Assembly: GCF_020616155.1 (NCBI RefSeq)
Contig: NZ_CP085530.1
Coordinates: 2,996,001-3,060,000 of the forward strand
Origin: Vogesella sp. XCS3
GTDB lineage: Bacteria > Pseudomonadota > Gammaproteobacteria > Burkholderiales > Chromobacteriaceae
Direction: 5' to 3'
DNA length: 64,000 bases
This document shows positions 16,877-25,813 of the stretch, piece after piece (the stretch's first letter is position 1; each line of letters opens with the position of its first letter). A program made the translations under genes and the position numbers. The notes under the pieces are model-generated. The model was not told where the DNA came from. It worked only from the letters and a program-made list of their open reading frames with translations, and ran no database searches.

Positions 16877-17481
16877 CTTCTTTGCATTCCTGTGCACAGC
16901 GCCTCGATGGAGGGCAGGATGTTCTGTATTTTCTGGTCAAATTCCTGGCTGACCTCGGCCAGCGCGCGGCCGTACTCGCGGCCGTAGGCGGCTTCGATCT
17001 TGGCCGAGCGCGAAATGGCGGTGCCAAACTGGCACAGCTTGCGGGCGTCTTCCAGGCGGTCCAGCAGGCGCAGGCGCACGTCGCGCACGCGGTGGGTGAT
17101 CAGGCTGAATTCTTCTTCGCGCCGTACCATGACATCACGCAGGGCGGGGGACGGGTTGGCTACCAGGTCGGTAGCTTTTTTCAGCAGCCGGTAGCGCCGC
17201 TCCTGGCGCAGCAGGTCGGAGATCAGGTTTACCGCCAGGTAGGCATCGTTGGAGAGCTCCTGCATCAGGCCGGTAAGCTCGACCGACAGGCTGCGCAGCT
17301 CTTTCGAGATCACGCCAAAGCCCAGCGCTACCTCGCCGGCACGGTGCGCCAGCAAGATGGCGTTCAGCGCCATGATGTTGATCTGGAAGGCAATCAGTAC
17401 CACCCCCTTGATACCTTCGTTCAGCCGCACAAAGCCAGCCAGCTCGCCAGACGATGTATTGTGTATTGCCTTATTGCTCAA
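16873..17481 (-). CDS. Soluble, degenerate chemoreceptor signalling-tip protein
   Basis: A 202-residue protein with no membrane segment and no HAMP domain. Residues about 22-66 (IAFQINIMALNAILLAHRAGEVALGF...ELRSLS) align by eye with the conserved hairpin tip of methyl-accepting chemotaxis proteins ([37 protein letters not shown]). Several usual residues are changed, for example AAIEAAR has become AILLAHR. The rest is helical and charged, suitable for a coiled coil. Only a short arm precedes the tip, unlike a full receptor. It forms a coupled operon with the diiron protein downstream, so it may receive an oxygen or iron signal and pass it to CheA/CheW or to another partner. Confidence 0.75.
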   Translation of the reverse strand: MSNKAIHNTSSGELAGFVRLNEGIKGVVLIAFQINIMALNAILLAHRAGEVALGFGVISKELRSLSVELTGLMQELSNDAYLAVNLISDLLRQERRYRLLKKATDLVANPSPALRDVMVRREEEFSLITHRVRDVRLRLLDRLEDARKLCQFGTAISRSAKIEAAYGREYGRALAEVSQEFDQKIQNILPSIEALCTGMQRR

Positions 17482-17629
17482 AGCCCGCTCCTTGCATGTG
17501 GCTATGGTGGCAGTCTAGCAAAGGGCGTGGGGGTATGCCCTAGTTCTTTCGATATATGTACTCGCGTAATGGGCTGGTGTCGTACCGGCTGCTTGGTTAT
17601 GCTTGGCCGTTTTGTTTGGGGAGTCTGGC

Positions 17630-18406
17630 ATGGAAGCCGATCTGGATCGCCGCTTTGGCGGTGTCGCCCGCTTATATGGCGAAGCGGCCTTGCAGCGCTT
17701 TGCTGCGGCCAAGGTATGTGTCGTGGGCGTGGGCGGGGTGGGCTCCTGGGTAGTGGAGTCGCTGGCGCGCAGCGGTATCGGCCACCTGACGCTGATCGAC
17801 CTGGATAATATTGCCGAGTCCAATACCAACCGCCAGCTACCGGCGCTGGACCCGCTATACGGTATGGCCAAGGTGACTGCGCTGGCCGAGCGCGTGCGCG
17901 CCATCAACCCGGCGTGCGTGGTGACCGAAGTAGAAGACTTTGTCACCGAAGACAACCTGGACACCATGCTGGGCCAGGGTTTTGACTATATCGTGGACTG
18001 TATCGATAGCCTGAAGGTGAAGGCGGCCATGGCGGCCTGGTGTGTGCGTCGCCGCCAGCCGTTTGTGGTGTCGGGAGGTGCGGGCGGGCAGATGGACCCG
18101 ACGCGCATTGCCATTGCCGACCTGGGCGCGGTGACCGAAGACCCTTTGCTGTCCAAGCTGCGTTATACCTTGCGCCGCCACTATGGCTTTAGCCGCGAGC
18201 CGGGGCGCAAGCTGGGCGTGCGCTGTGTGTATTCCACCGAGCCGCTGGTGTACCCACAGGCGCAGGCTTGCGATACGGGAGACGCACGCGGGCCGCAGGG
18301 TTTGTCGTGCGCCGGTTTTGGCGCCAGCGTGGTGGTGACCGCCAGCTTCGGCCTGTTTGCCGCGTCGTGCGTGCTGAACGATCTGGCGGGCAAGCGCCGT
18401 AAATAA
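17630..18406 (+). CDS. tcdA: tRNA threonylcarbamoyladenosine dehydratase
   Basis: E1-like ATP-dependent enzyme (TcdA, also CsdL/YgdL) that converts t6A37 in ANN-decoding tRNAs to its cyclic form. The nucleotide-binding loop GVGGVGSWVVESLARSGIG is near residue 30, with DLDNIAESNTNRQ and a second domain containing the DCIDSLKVKAA stretch; C-terminal cysteines lie in GLSCAGFG and ASCVLNDLAG. The length of 258 residues is normal. ATG 17630 was chosen over an in-frame TTG at 17603 because of the GGGGAG site eight bases upstream. The gene holds a reverse copy of the TTGGCCGCA word at 17704, and GGTTGGCCGCA starts one base after the stop. Confidence 0.94.
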   Translation: MEADLDRRFGGVARLYGEAALQRFAAAKVCVVGVGGVGSWVVESLARSGIGHLTLIDLDNIAESNTNRQLPALDPLYGMAKVTALAERVRAINPACVVTEVEDFVTEDNLDTMLGQGFDYIVDCIDSLKVKAAMAAWCVRRRQPFVVSGGAGGQMDPTRIAIADLGAVTEDPLLSKLRYTLRRHYGFSREPGRKLGVRCVYSTEPLVYPQAQACDTGDARGPQGLSCAGFGASVVVTASFGLFAASCVLNDLAGKRRK

Positions 18407-18431
18407 GGTTGGCCGCAGTGTGCGCGCCAAG

Positions 18432-18461
18432 CGCCTTACCCCTGCAGGGTAGGGCGTTTTT
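18432..18461 (+). terminator. Terminator after tcdA
   Basis: CGCCTTACCC / GGGTAGGGCG stem (one T-G pair) with a 5-nt loop and five T. It abuts the stop codon of the convergent gene. Confidence 0.8.
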
Positions 18462-19147
18462 CAATTGGGCAGCTGGTAGCGCTGGCGATACTGCTGGGTG
18501 ATGCGTTCGTACTCGCCGCTGGTTTTCAGCTGCAGCAGCGCGTTATCGAATTGCTGCCGCAGGTAAACGTTGGCAAAGCCGACATGGCGCGGCGAGCTAC
18601 CCAGCAGCGCGTAGCTGACCTTAGCGTGGCGCTGGCCGCTCAGGTCGGTTTGGGTCGGGTTGGCGCGAAAGATGAACTCGTCACTGATGATGACATCGAC
18701 CCGGCGGTTCAGCAGCAGGCGGTTCAGGGTGTCCTGGTCAGCGTGTTCGCTGTAGTTGGGCGAGCGTGCTACCGCATTGGCAAAGTCGGCACCGAACAAC
18801 AATCGCGCGTTCTGGAAGCTGGCCACGCTGTAGCGCGACAGGTCGCTAAGCTGGGTCAGGACAATGCCACTGTTGTGCAGGGCGATGGCACGGTTGCGGT
18901 AATACAGTAGCGGCTGCGAGTAGAACAGGGCATCCGAGGCCGCGGGGGTCAGGGTGATCATGGCATCCACCTGCCCCTCCTTCAGCATGGCCAGCCCGCG
19001 TGCCTGCGGTAGCTGGACTACCTTCACCTGGTAGCCCGCCTGCGTCAGGGTCGCGATGGCGAGCGCCGCCTCCAGCCCGCTGCGCCCGCCTTCTTCTACA
19101 TAAGGTAGCTTGGTCAGGCCAACGGCCAGGCGTAGCACGTTTGGCAT
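18461..19147 (-). CDS. Family-3 solute-binding-type protein lacking a signal peptide
   Basis: A 228-residue protein of the SBP_bac_3 fold: strand one VLRLAVGLTKLPYV, the middle hinge region VDAMITLTPAASDALFYSQPLLYYRNRAIAL, and the closing lobe with VDVIISDEFIF. Family members normally carry a 20-25-residue signal peptide. Here the frame is closed by a TAG about 30 bases before the ATG, and the product starts directly with the first beta-strand, so it is either cytoplasmic, truncated or mis-started. It lies 51 bp after the chemoreceptor gene on the same strand, which suggests a sensory rather than a transport role. No ABC permease is nearby. Confidence 0.8.
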   Translation of the reverse strand: MPNVLRLAVGLTKLPYVEEGGRSGLEAALAIATLTQAGYQVKVVQLPQARGLAMLKEGQVDAMITLTPAASDALFYSQPLLYYRNRAIALHNSGIVLTQLSDLSRYSVASFQNARLLFGADFANAVARSPNYSEHADQDTLNRLLLNRRVDVIISDEFIFRANPTQTDLSGQRHAKVSYALLGSSPRHVGFANVYLRQQFDNALLQLKTSGEYERITQQYRQRYQLPN

Positions 19148-19198
19148 CGGCAGGCTTCGATAAGTATTGCCACGGTACTATATACCCTGGGCGCCGGC

Positions 19199-20842
19199 TT
19201 AGAAGCGGAAGCCTTGCAAGGAGCTGTTGAGCAAGCGCGAACATTCTTCCATGCTGGCCGCTTCGGTAGACAGGCTGTCTGCCTCTTCGCGGTTGCTGGC
19301 TATTTCGCCACCCAGCGTTTGCATATGCTGGCCCATGGTGTGGATGTGCTGCCGGATTTCCTGGCTATGGCTTACGTTCATGTCAAATGCCTGCTGCAGC
19401 GATGCCAGCAGGCTGCGGGTTTGCTCCAGCGTGTTTTGCACGGTAGCCGAGCAGCCGGATAGCTTGTCTGCCTCGTCGGCCTGGGTGGTAATCACCCCTG
19501 CCGTGTCGCGTATGGTTTGCAGCAGTTTGCCGACAAAGCTGTCGGTTTCGGCCAGTGTGGCCTGGGTTTGGCCTGCCAACTTGCGTACCTCGTCGGCCAC
19601 CACGGCAAAGCCGCGGCCGGCTTCGCCCGCGCGGGCGGCTTCGATGGCGGCGTTCAGCGCCAGCAGGTTGGTTTGCTCCGAGATGCTGGCAATGCGTTGC
19701 AAGATGCCGGTAATGTTTTGCACGTCGGCAGACAGCGCCTCAAAGCGTTGCGCCAGCTGGCGGTTGTCTGCCACGTGCTGGTGCATGCCGTGGCTCAGCT
19801 CGCCGACGGCCCCGCGCGATAGCGCCAGCTCCTGGTCTACGCTGGCCAGCTGTTGCTGGGCCTGATTCAGCATCTGGCTGCTTTGGTCGCTCAGTGCGCT
19901 GATATCGTCGCTGCAGCTGTGCAAGGTGTGCAGCGACTGCTGGCTACGGCTGGCGGCCTCGCGCATGTGCTGGGTGCTCTGGCGCACGTTTTCCGCGCTG
20001 TGGAAGGTCTGGCTGGCGTTGTCCGATACTTCGTGCAGGGTATGGCTGACCGACTGGCATAGCTGGTTGAAGCTGTGCGCCATCTGGGCGACCTCGTCAC
20101 TGCCGCGAACGTTCAGTTTGCCGCCCAGGTTGCGCTCGCTGGCTTGCTGGGCGATATGACGGGCAATCTTGCTGATGGATGCGGCCAACATGCTGGCCAG
20201 CAGCCACGAAACGGCCAGGCCGGAGAGCAAGGACAGCGCGCCGATCAGCAGCACCTCTTGCAATACTGCCTGGCGGCTTGCCATGGCTTGCTCCAGCGGG
20301 ACATCCGCAGCCAGGATGACTTGCTGGCCATTGATGCTGACCGGCAGGAAAATGGAGCGGAAGGTGCCGTATTTGTCGGTGTATTCGTCGTACTGCACGC
20401 TTTGGCTGGCAAAGGCTTGCAGCAAACCGGCGCTGGCTTCGTAGGCTTCCAGATGGTGGCCGTACTTGTCGCTGCTGCGTTCCGCCTCGCCGGCACCATC
20501 GGCCAGGTAGACTACCTTGCCGTCTTTCTGCCACAACATATACAGATATTTCACACCAAACTGGCGGGCGTAGTTGTCCATGCGGCTGGCGTTGTTCAGC
20601 ATCTGTTGCGGGCTGACGCTACCGGGGGTAAACATGCTGGCCAGAAACGGCTCGCCCAGCAGTGTGGGAATGGCGCGGGCGGTAGCATTCAGGCGGGTGT
20701 CGATGACAGCAATGGCTTGTTCGCTACTGCGCAGATAGCTATGTACCGAAAAAGACAGCACGGTCAGGATATTCAGCAGGGCAAACAGACAAACCAGTTT
20801 GGTACGGATACTCACACGGTGTAACCAGGACATGGGTGGCAA
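19199..20842 (-). CDS. Methyl-accepting chemotaxis protein with a Cache-like periplasmic sensor
   Basis: A 547-residue transmembrane chemoreceptor. Membrane helix 1 is at about residues 13-34, a periplasmic sensor of about 160 residues follows ([17 protein letters not shown] suggests a single Cache fold), helix 2 is at about 195-222, and HAMP at about 222-275. The cytoplasmic signalling domain follows, with the canonical tip [18 protein letters not shown] at about 390-407. The ligand is unknown. It is transcribed toward the solute-binding-type gene and diverges from bdhA. A second in-frame ATG lies three codons downstream and could equally be the start. Confidence 0.93.
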   Translation of the reverse strand: MPPMSWLHRVSIRTKLVCLFALLNILTVLSFSVHSYLRSSEQAIAVIDTRLNATARAIPTLLGEPFLASMFTPGSVSPQQMLNNASRMDNYARQFGVKYLYMLWQKDGKVVYLADGAGEAERSSDKYGHHLEAYEASAGLLQAFASQSVQYDEYTDKYGTFRSIFLPVSINGQQVILAADVPLEQAMASRQAVLQEVLLIGALSLLSGLAVSWLLASMLAASISKIARHIAQQASERNLGGKLNVRGSDEVAQMAHSFNQLCQSVSHTLHEVSDNASQTFHSAENVRQSTQHMREAASRSQQSLHTLHSCSDDISALSDQSSQMLNQAQQQLASVDQELALSRGAVGELSHGMHQHVADNRQLAQRFEALSADVQNITGILQRIASISEQTNLLALNAAIEAARAGEAGRGFAVVADEVRKLAGQTQATLAETDSFVGKLLQTIRDTAGVITTQADEADKLSGCSATVQNTLEQTRSLLASLQQAFDMNVSHSQEIRQHIHTMGQHMQTLGGEIASNREEADSLSTEAASMEECSRLLNSSLQGFRF

Positions 20843-20955
20843 ACCTCGGGCAGGGTGTGGTGTGGGGTTGATATTGGCATTATTTCATTAATCAAAAATG
20901 CCTAAGAATTTTTATCGAAATTGTCGCAAATAATTGCTACATCCAATTGAAAAAG

Positions 20956-20969
20956 TTGCATTCATGCAA
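20956..20969. promoter_or_regulatory. Small palindrome upstream of bdhA
   Basis: TTGCAT-TC-ATGCAA, a perfect 6-bp inverted repeat 24 bp before the bdhA start, in the AT-rich 151-bp divergent region (20843-20993). It is a candidate operator only; the arms are the reverse arrangement of the palindromes in front of aspA and the symporter. Confidence 0.35.
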
Positions 20970-20993
20970 TCAGGCTAGTGAAGGAGGTACAGC

Positions 20994-21776
20994 ATGCCGC
21001 AGCAGAAAACTGCATTCATTACCGGCGCCGACCGTGGCATTGGTCTGGCGATAGCCTGCCGCCTGGCGGCCAACGGCTGGCGTATAGCCTTGCATGGCTT
21101 GGCGGATGAGGCAGGCCAGACCGCTGCCTTGGCGGCAGTGCGCAGCGCCGGCGCGGCAGACGCCGCATTTTTCAGCGCCGATCTGCGCAGTGGCGACGCC
21201 ACACGACAATTGGCTGAAACCGTCCTGGCGCATTTCGGGCAGGTAGACGTGCTGGTGAACAATGCCGGCATGCAGCACGCCGCGCCTTTGCTGGATATGC
21301 CGGCGCAGAAGTGGGACGACATTATTGCCGTCAATCTGTCGGCGGCGTTTCATTTGATGCAGCTGTGCTTGCCCGGCATGTTGGCCGCAGGCTGGGGCCG
21401 CATCATCAATATTGCCTCGGTGCACGGCCTGGTAGCGTCCAGCGGCAAGCTGCCTTACGTGGCCAGCAAGTTCGGCATCGTGGGCATGACCAAGGCCGCG
21501 GCGCTGGAGACAGCCGGCCTGGGTGTCACCGTGAATGCCGTGTGCCCAGGCTGGGTGGAAACCGCGCTGATCGAGCCGCAGATACTGGCGCGCGCCGCCA
21601 AGCTGGGCGTTGGCCGCGACGAAGGAGCGCGCGATCTGGTGCTGGAAAAGCAGCCGTCCGGGCGCATGAGCCAGCCGGCGGATATTGCCGAAGCGGTAGC
21701 CATGCTGTGCGGCGACTGGGCGCACAACCTGACTGGCGTGGCGCTGCCGGTAGACGGTGGCTGGACAGCGCAGTAA
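20994..21776 (+). CDS. bdhA: 3-hydroxybutyrate dehydrogenase
   Basis: A 260-residue SDR enzyme oxidising (R)-3-hydroxybutyrate to acetoacetate with NAD, used in polyhydroxybutyrate and ketone-body turnover. Motifs: TGADRGIG near residue 11, NNAG, the catalytic Ser in IASVHGLVAS, YVASK Tyr-Lys, and the VNAVCPGWVETALIEPQI stretch typical of this enzyme rather than other SDRs. The ATG has a strong GAAGGAGGT site. It stands alone, divergent from the chemoreceptor gene. A GGTTGGCCGCA copy begins 14 bp after the stop, followed by two hairpins. Confidence 0.9.
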   Translation: MPQQKTAFITGADRGIGLAIACRLAANGWRIALHGLADEAGQTAALAAVRSAGAADAAFFSADLRSGDATRQLAETVLAHFGQVDVLVNNAGMQHAAPLLDMPAQKWDDIIAVNLSAAFHLMQLCLPGMLAAGWGRIINIASVHGLVASSGKLPYVASKFGIVGMTKAAALETAGLGVTVNAVCPGWVETALIEPQILARAAKLGVGRDEGARDLVLEKQPSGRMSQPADIAEAVAMLCGDWAHNLTGVALPVDGGWTAQ

Positions 21777-21815
21777 GCGCAGGCGGCAGGGTTGGCCGCA
21801 GGCCTGGCAAGGCAA

Positions 21816-21853
21816 AGGCTTGCGCCAGCGCAAGCCTGCGGCATATGCCGCAG
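21816..21853. other. Two overlapping hairpins between bdhA and maf
   Basis: AGGCTTGCG / CGCAAGCCT (21816-21837) and the perfect 18-bp palindrome CTGCGGCATATGCCGCAG (21836-21853). No T tract follows, so these may be weak terminators or an RNA-stability structure. Confidence 0.5.
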
Positions 21854-21901
21854 GCGCCGGCTCTGGTAATCTAGCCCGCTAGATGACCAACCGTTCCCAT
21901 C

Positions 21902-22498
21902 ATGAGCGCACAAGATTCCCGCATTTATCTGGCCTCCGGCAGCCCGCGCCGCCGTGAAATCCTCACCGGTATGGGTGTCAGCCTGGAGCGTATCCACGCC
22001 GATATCGACGAAGCAGTTCTGCCTGGCGAAGACGCCATCACCTACACCGAGCGCCTGGCGCGCGAGAAAGCCGCTGCCGGCTGGCAAGTGGTACAGCAGT
22101 GTGGCCTGCCCGAGCGCCCGCTGCTGGCCGCCGACACCACGGTAGTGCAAGACGGCGAGATTTTCGGCAAGCCCGCCGACGCCGCCGACGCCCGCCGCAT
22201 GCTGCAGGCGTTTTCCGGCCGCAGCCACCAGGCCGTGACCAGCGTGGCGGTACGCCAGGGCGAGCATATCGAAGTGCGCACCAGCGTGACCCATGTGACG
22301 TTCAAGCCGCTGGGCGAAGACGAAATCCAGCGTTATATCGATAGCGGCGAGCCGTTCGACAAGGCCGGTGCCTACGGCATCCAGGGCCGCGCTGCCGTTT
22401 TCATTACCCGCATCGATGGCAGCTACAGTGGCGTGATGGGCTTGCCGATTCATGAAACCGCACAGATTCTTGGCAACTTCGGTTTCCAGTTTCCCTGA
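21902..22498 (+). CDS. maf: Maf-family nucleoside triphosphate pyrophosphatase
   Basis: A 198-residue house-cleaning pyrophosphatase that hydrolyses dTTP, UTP or modified nucleotides to monophosphates. The entry motif LASGSPRRREIL is at about residue 10, LLAADTTVV is near 75, followed by FGKPADAADA, and DKAGAYGIQG near 155. The motif set fits the YhdE (dTTP/UTP) branch. The stop codon overlaps the rng start (TGATG), so the pair is co-translated, as in many proteobacteria where maf precedes rng. Confidence 0.94.
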   Translation: MSAQDSRIYLASGSPRRREILTGMGVSLERIHADIDEAVLPGEDAITYTERLAREKAAAGWQVVQQCGLPERPLLAADTTVVQDGEIFGKPADAADARRMLQAFSGRSHQAVTSVAVRQGEHIEVRTSVTHVTFKPLGEDEIQRYIDSGEPFDKAGAYGIQGRAAVFITRIDGSYSGVMGLPIHETAQILGNFGFQFP

Positions 22499-24018
22499 TG
22501 AGCTACCCCCGGAGCCCTGCCATGCTGCATCAACCCATTCCGCTACCCCGTGACCTGCCGCGCCCGAAAGAGCAGATTCTGGTCAATATTACGCCGCAGG
22601 AAACCCGTGTAGCGGTGCTGGAAGACGCCGTGGTGCAGGAGCTGCATATCGAACGCGCAGCCAGCCGCGGTATCGTGGGCAATATCTACCTGGGCCAGGT
22701 CAAGCGCGTGCTGCCCGGCATGCAGAGTGCCTTTATCGAGATCGGCCTGGAACGCGCCGCTTTCCTGCATATTGCCGACGTGCTGGAGCAGCGCCAGCAC
22801 CCGTCCGAGCCGCAACGCATCGAAAAAATGCTGTTCGAAGGCCAGACCGTACTGGTGCAGGTGATCAAGGACCCGATCGGCACCAAGGGCGCGCGGTTGT
22901 CCACGCAGATCAGCCTGGCCGGGCGTTTTCTGGTGCACCTGCCGCAGGAAGAGCATATCGGCATTTCGCAGAAGATCGAGCAGGAATCCGACCGCCACAG
23001 CCTGAAGGCACGGCTGGAAAAACAGCTGCCGGACGGTGCGCCGCGCGGCTACATTATCCGTACCAGCGCTGAAACCGCTACCGATGCCGAGCTGGGCGCC
23101 GATATCGGCTACCTGTCCAAGCTGTGGGCCGATATCCGCTACAAATCGCAGCATCTGCCGGCGCAAAGCCTGCTGTACGAAGACCTGCCGCTGGCGGTAC
23201 GCGTACTGCGCGACATGGTGAGCGACCACACCGAAAAGGTGATCGTGGATTCCACCGAGAACTACGGCAAGATGGTGGAGTTTGCCGAGGCTTACGTGCA
23301 GTCGGCAGTGGCCAAGATCGAACGCTATAGCGGCGAGCGCCCGCTGTTCGAGCTGCACGGTATCGAAACCGAGATCGACAAGGCGCTGTCGCGCCGGGTG
23401 AACCTGAAATTCGGCGGCTACCTGATCATCGACCAGACCGAGGCGATGACCACCATCGATGTGAACACCGGTGGTTTTGTCGGTAATCGCAACTTTGACG
23501 AAACCATCTTCAAGACAAACCTGGAAGCCACGCTGGCGCTGGCACGCCAGCTGCGCCTGCGCAATCTGGGCGGTATCATCATTGTCGATTTCATCGATAT
23601 GGATAACGCCGAGCACCGCGAAGCCGTGTTGTCCGAGCTGGCCAAGGCGCTGGCGCGCGACCGCACCCGCGTGACGCTGAACGGCTTTACCAGCCTGGGG
23701 CTGGTAGAGGTCACGCGCAAGCGCACCCGCGAGAGCCTGGCCCACGTGCTGTGCGAGCCGTGTCCGGTGTGTCAGGGGCGCGGCGAGATCAAGACCGCGC
23801 AAACCGTGTGTTACGAGATCCAGCGCGAAATCGTACGCGAAGCCCGCCGCTTTGACGCCAAAGGCTTCCGCATCCTGGCAGCACAAAGCGTGATCGACAT
23901 GCTGCTGGACGAGGAATCGCAAAGCCTGGCCATGCTGATCGACTTTATCGGCAAGCCGATTTCGCTGGCAGTAGAGAGCACCTACAGCCAGGAACAATTC
24001 GACGTGGTACTGATGTAG
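22498..24018 (+). CDS. rng: Ribonuclease G
   Basis: Endoribonuclease of the RNase E/G family, maturing the 5' end of 16S rRNA and degrading some mRNAs. After an S1 domain (about residues 55-145), the catalytic Asp residues are visible in TTIDVNTGGFVG and IIIVDFIDMDN; the zinc-link cysteines lie in CEPCPVCQGRG. The membrane-anchor tail of RNase E is absent, giving 506 residues. The start is uncertain: ATG 22498 overlaps the maf stop, while ATG 22522 has a better GGAG site. The family-conserved ILVNITPQETRVAV lies about 28 residues in, so the N-terminal extension is unusual. Confidence 0.94.
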   Translation: MSYPRSPAMLHQPIPLPRDLPRPKEQILVNITPQETRVAVLEDAVVQELHIERAASRGIVGNIYLGQVKRVLPGMQSAFIEIGLERAAFLHIADVLEQRQHPSEPQRIEKMLFEGQTVLVQVIKDPIGTKGARLSTQISLAGRFLVHLPQEEHIGISQKIEQESDRHSLKARLEKQLPDGAPRGYIIRTSAETATDAELGADIGYLSKLWADIRYKSQHLPAQSLLYEDLPLAVRVLRDMVSDHTEKVIVDSTENYGKMVEFAEAYVQSAVAKIERYSGERPLFELHGIETEIDKALSRRVNLKFGGYLIIDQTEAMTTIDVNTGGFVGNRNFDETIFKTNLEATLALARQLRLRNLGGIIIVDFIDMDNAEHREAVLSELAKALARDRTRVTLNGFTSLGLVEVTRKRTRESLAHVLCEPCPVCQGRGEIKTAQTVCYEIQREIVREARRFDAKGFRILAAQSVIDMLLDEESQSLAMLIDFIGKPISLAVESTYSQEQFDVVLM

Positions 24019-24078
24019 GCCTTGAAAGGCCGGCGCGGTGCCATCAGCTGCAAGTTGGCCGCGTACCATATCTACCCC

Positions 24079-24108
24079 AGGGCGCGCCGGCAGGCAGCGC
24101 CCTTTTTT
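24079..24108 (+). terminator. Terminator after maf-rng
   Basis: GGGCGC / GCGCCC stem with a 12-nt loop followed by six T, about 60 bp after the rng stop. Confidence 0.75.
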
Positions 24109-24151
24109 ATGCCCGCCAACAAGGGCAAGCAGAACAAGTAAAGGTAAGAGC

Positions 24152-24934
24152 ATGACTGCAAGCACCCATGACACCCTGTGGCTGGCCATCCTGCAGGAGG
24201 CCGAGCTGGCTGTGCGCGACGAGCCATTGCTGGCCAGCTTCCTGCACATGACCGTGCTGCGCCACGGCACGCTGGAAGACGTGCTGGCGTTTCACCTGTC
24301 CAGCAAGCTGGCCAGCCCGGTGATGGACGCCCGCGCATTGATGGAGCTGTTCCGCGAGGCCTTTGCGGCCAACCCCGCCATTATCCAGGCGGTACGCGCC
24401 GACATTACCGCCTGCTTTGAGCGCGACCCGGCGTGCGATAGCTATTCCACCCCGCTGTTGTACTTCAAGGGCTTTCACGCGCTGCAAAGCCAGCGCATTA
24501 CCCACTGGCTGTGGCAGGAAGGCAGAAAGACGCTGGCGTATTTCTTGCAAAACCGCATTTCCGAAGTAATGGGCGCCGATATTCACCCGGCAGCCAAGAT
24601 TGGCCACGGCGTCATGCTGGATCACGGCACCGGCATTGTGGTGGGCGAAACCGCCGTCATCGGCAATAACGTGTCGATACTGCAAGGCGTGACGCTGGGC
24701 GGTACCGGCAAAGACCACGGCGACCGTCACCCGAAAGTGGGCGATGGCGTGCTGATCGGCGCCAATACTTCCATCCTGGGCAATATCCGTATTGGCGACT
24801 GCTCCAAAGTGGGCGCCGGCAGCGTGGTGCTGGACGACGTACCGGCGCACTGCACGGTGGTAGGCGTACCGGCCCGGGTGGTGGCTCAGCTTTGTCCGGG
24901 CACGCCGGCACTAGATATGGACCAGCGCGTATGA
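24152..24934 (+). CDS. cysE: Serine O-acetyltransferase
   Basis: Transfers acetyl from acetyl-CoA to L-serine, giving O-acetylserine for cysteine synthesis. The 260 residues have the alpha-helical N-terminal domain (about 1-140) and a left-handed beta-helix (about 145-245), with the catalytic His in GVMLDHGTGIVVGE and the LGGTGKDHGDRHP loop. ATG 24152 has an AAAGGTAAG site; the upstream open frame is not conserved. It overlaps the next gene by ATGA, which ties cysE to a protein of unknown function. Confidence 0.95.
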   Translation: MTASTHDTLWLAILQEAELAVRDEPLLASFLHMTVLRHGTLEDVLAFHLSSKLASPVMDARALMELFREAFAANPAIIQAVRADITACFERDPACDSYSTPLLYFKGFHALQSQRITHWLWQEGRKTLAYFLQNRISEVMGADIHPAAKIGHGVMLDHGTGIVVGETAVIGNNVSILQGVTLGGTGKDHGDRHPKVGDGVLIGANTSILGNIRIGDCSKVGAGSVVLDDVPAHCTVVGVPARVVAQLCPGTPALDMDQRV

Positions 24935-25707
24935 GCGCCAGCCCCATCCACTTTGCCATGCCGTCGCCGGCGGCCACGCTGCAGCAGCTGTGTGCCGATG
25001 GTGTATTGCCGGGCGAGGTGCTGTGCTTTCAGGATGACTTCAGCCAGGGCCCGCTGGCCGATTGCGACCTGATCGACCCGCAGGCGCGCATGGGTTACTG
25101 GAACGCAGTGCTGTGGGCGCAGGACTGGTGGCCGCAGCAGGACGAAGACTTCGTCCAGGCCTACTGGGCCAGCCGCAAGGCGCAGCTGAAGGCCTTCGAG
25201 CGCCGTGCGCCGCTGTACGCCTGGGCCGGTGGCCACGCCGGCGAGTGGCTGATGCTGTGCATGCTGGCCGAGCACGCCCACGCCGATACCCCGCTGTACC
25301 ACGTGGCAGTACCACAGCATGGGCAGCGCAGCTGCATGGGCATGCAGCCGCCGCCAGTCCTGCCGGAGCTGTTTGCCCAAGCCCGCTTGCTGACGGCCGG
25401 CGAGCGCGAACAGTTGGCCGCACAGTGGCGTTACTGGCAGGAACATGGCGATGGAATACGCTACCTCGATGCGCAAGGCGCGCTACAGCAGCACCCTATC
25501 GATCATTACGACAATGCACTTGTCAATGCCATAAAAGTGGCCGGCAAGTGGCCTGTAGCAAGGCTGGTAGGCGAAGTGATGGGGCGCGAGGAACAAGCCT
25601 GGCTGAGCGATAGCTTTTTGTTCTGGCGCGTGAAAAAGCTGGTCGATGCCGGTGTGCTGAAACGTGAAAATGTACCCGGTGCCATGCCGCTTATATGCCA
25701 TTGGTAA
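24931..25707 (+). CDS. DUF1835/DUF3658-type protein, function unknown
   Basis: A 258-residue soluble protein. The N terminus IHFAMPSPAATLQQL...PGEVLCFQDDFSQGPLADCD matches the DUF1835 pattern (short beta-alpha unit with a DDFS.GP motif); the C-terminal third with DSFLFWRVKKLVDAGVL fits the DUF3658 helix-turn-helix-like tail often found with it. The biochemical role of this pair is not known to me. It starts inside the last codons of cysE (ATGA overlap), so it is translated together with cysE; that linkage may be incidental. A TTGGCCGCA copy lies at 25414. Confidence 0.75.
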   Translation: MSASPIHFAMPSPAATLQQLCADGVLPGEVLCFQDDFSQGPLADCDLIDPQARMGYWNAVLWAQDWWPQQDEDFVQAYWASRKAQLKAFERRAPLYAWAGGHAGEWLMLCMLAEHAHADTPLYHVAVPQHGQRSCMGMQPPPVLPELFAQARLLTAGEREQLAAQWRYWQEHGDGIRYLDAQGALQQHPIDHYDNALVNAIKVAGKWPVARLVGEVMGREEQAWLSDSFLFWRVKKLVDAGVLKRENVPGAMPLICHW

Positions 25708-25813
25708 ATCAAATGGGGTACTTCCGCGCAGCTTGAAGGCGGCGTAGAATGCGCCGCCTTTGCATTGGTGCGCCGGTTTGCGGCCGCCGTGCCGCCACAC
25801 GAGGAAACCCGAC

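Noticed and set aside
20956..20969. bdhA palindrome as a third member of the aspA/symporter operator family
   Set aside because: The arms are in the opposite order (TTGCAT..ATGCAA) and the spacing differs, so a shared regulator is not supported.
24892..24930. Earlier start for the DUF1835 protein inside cysE
   Set aside because: ATG 24931 gives the usual ATGA overlap with cysE and the family-like N terminus; the earlier frame only adds cysE-overlapping residues.
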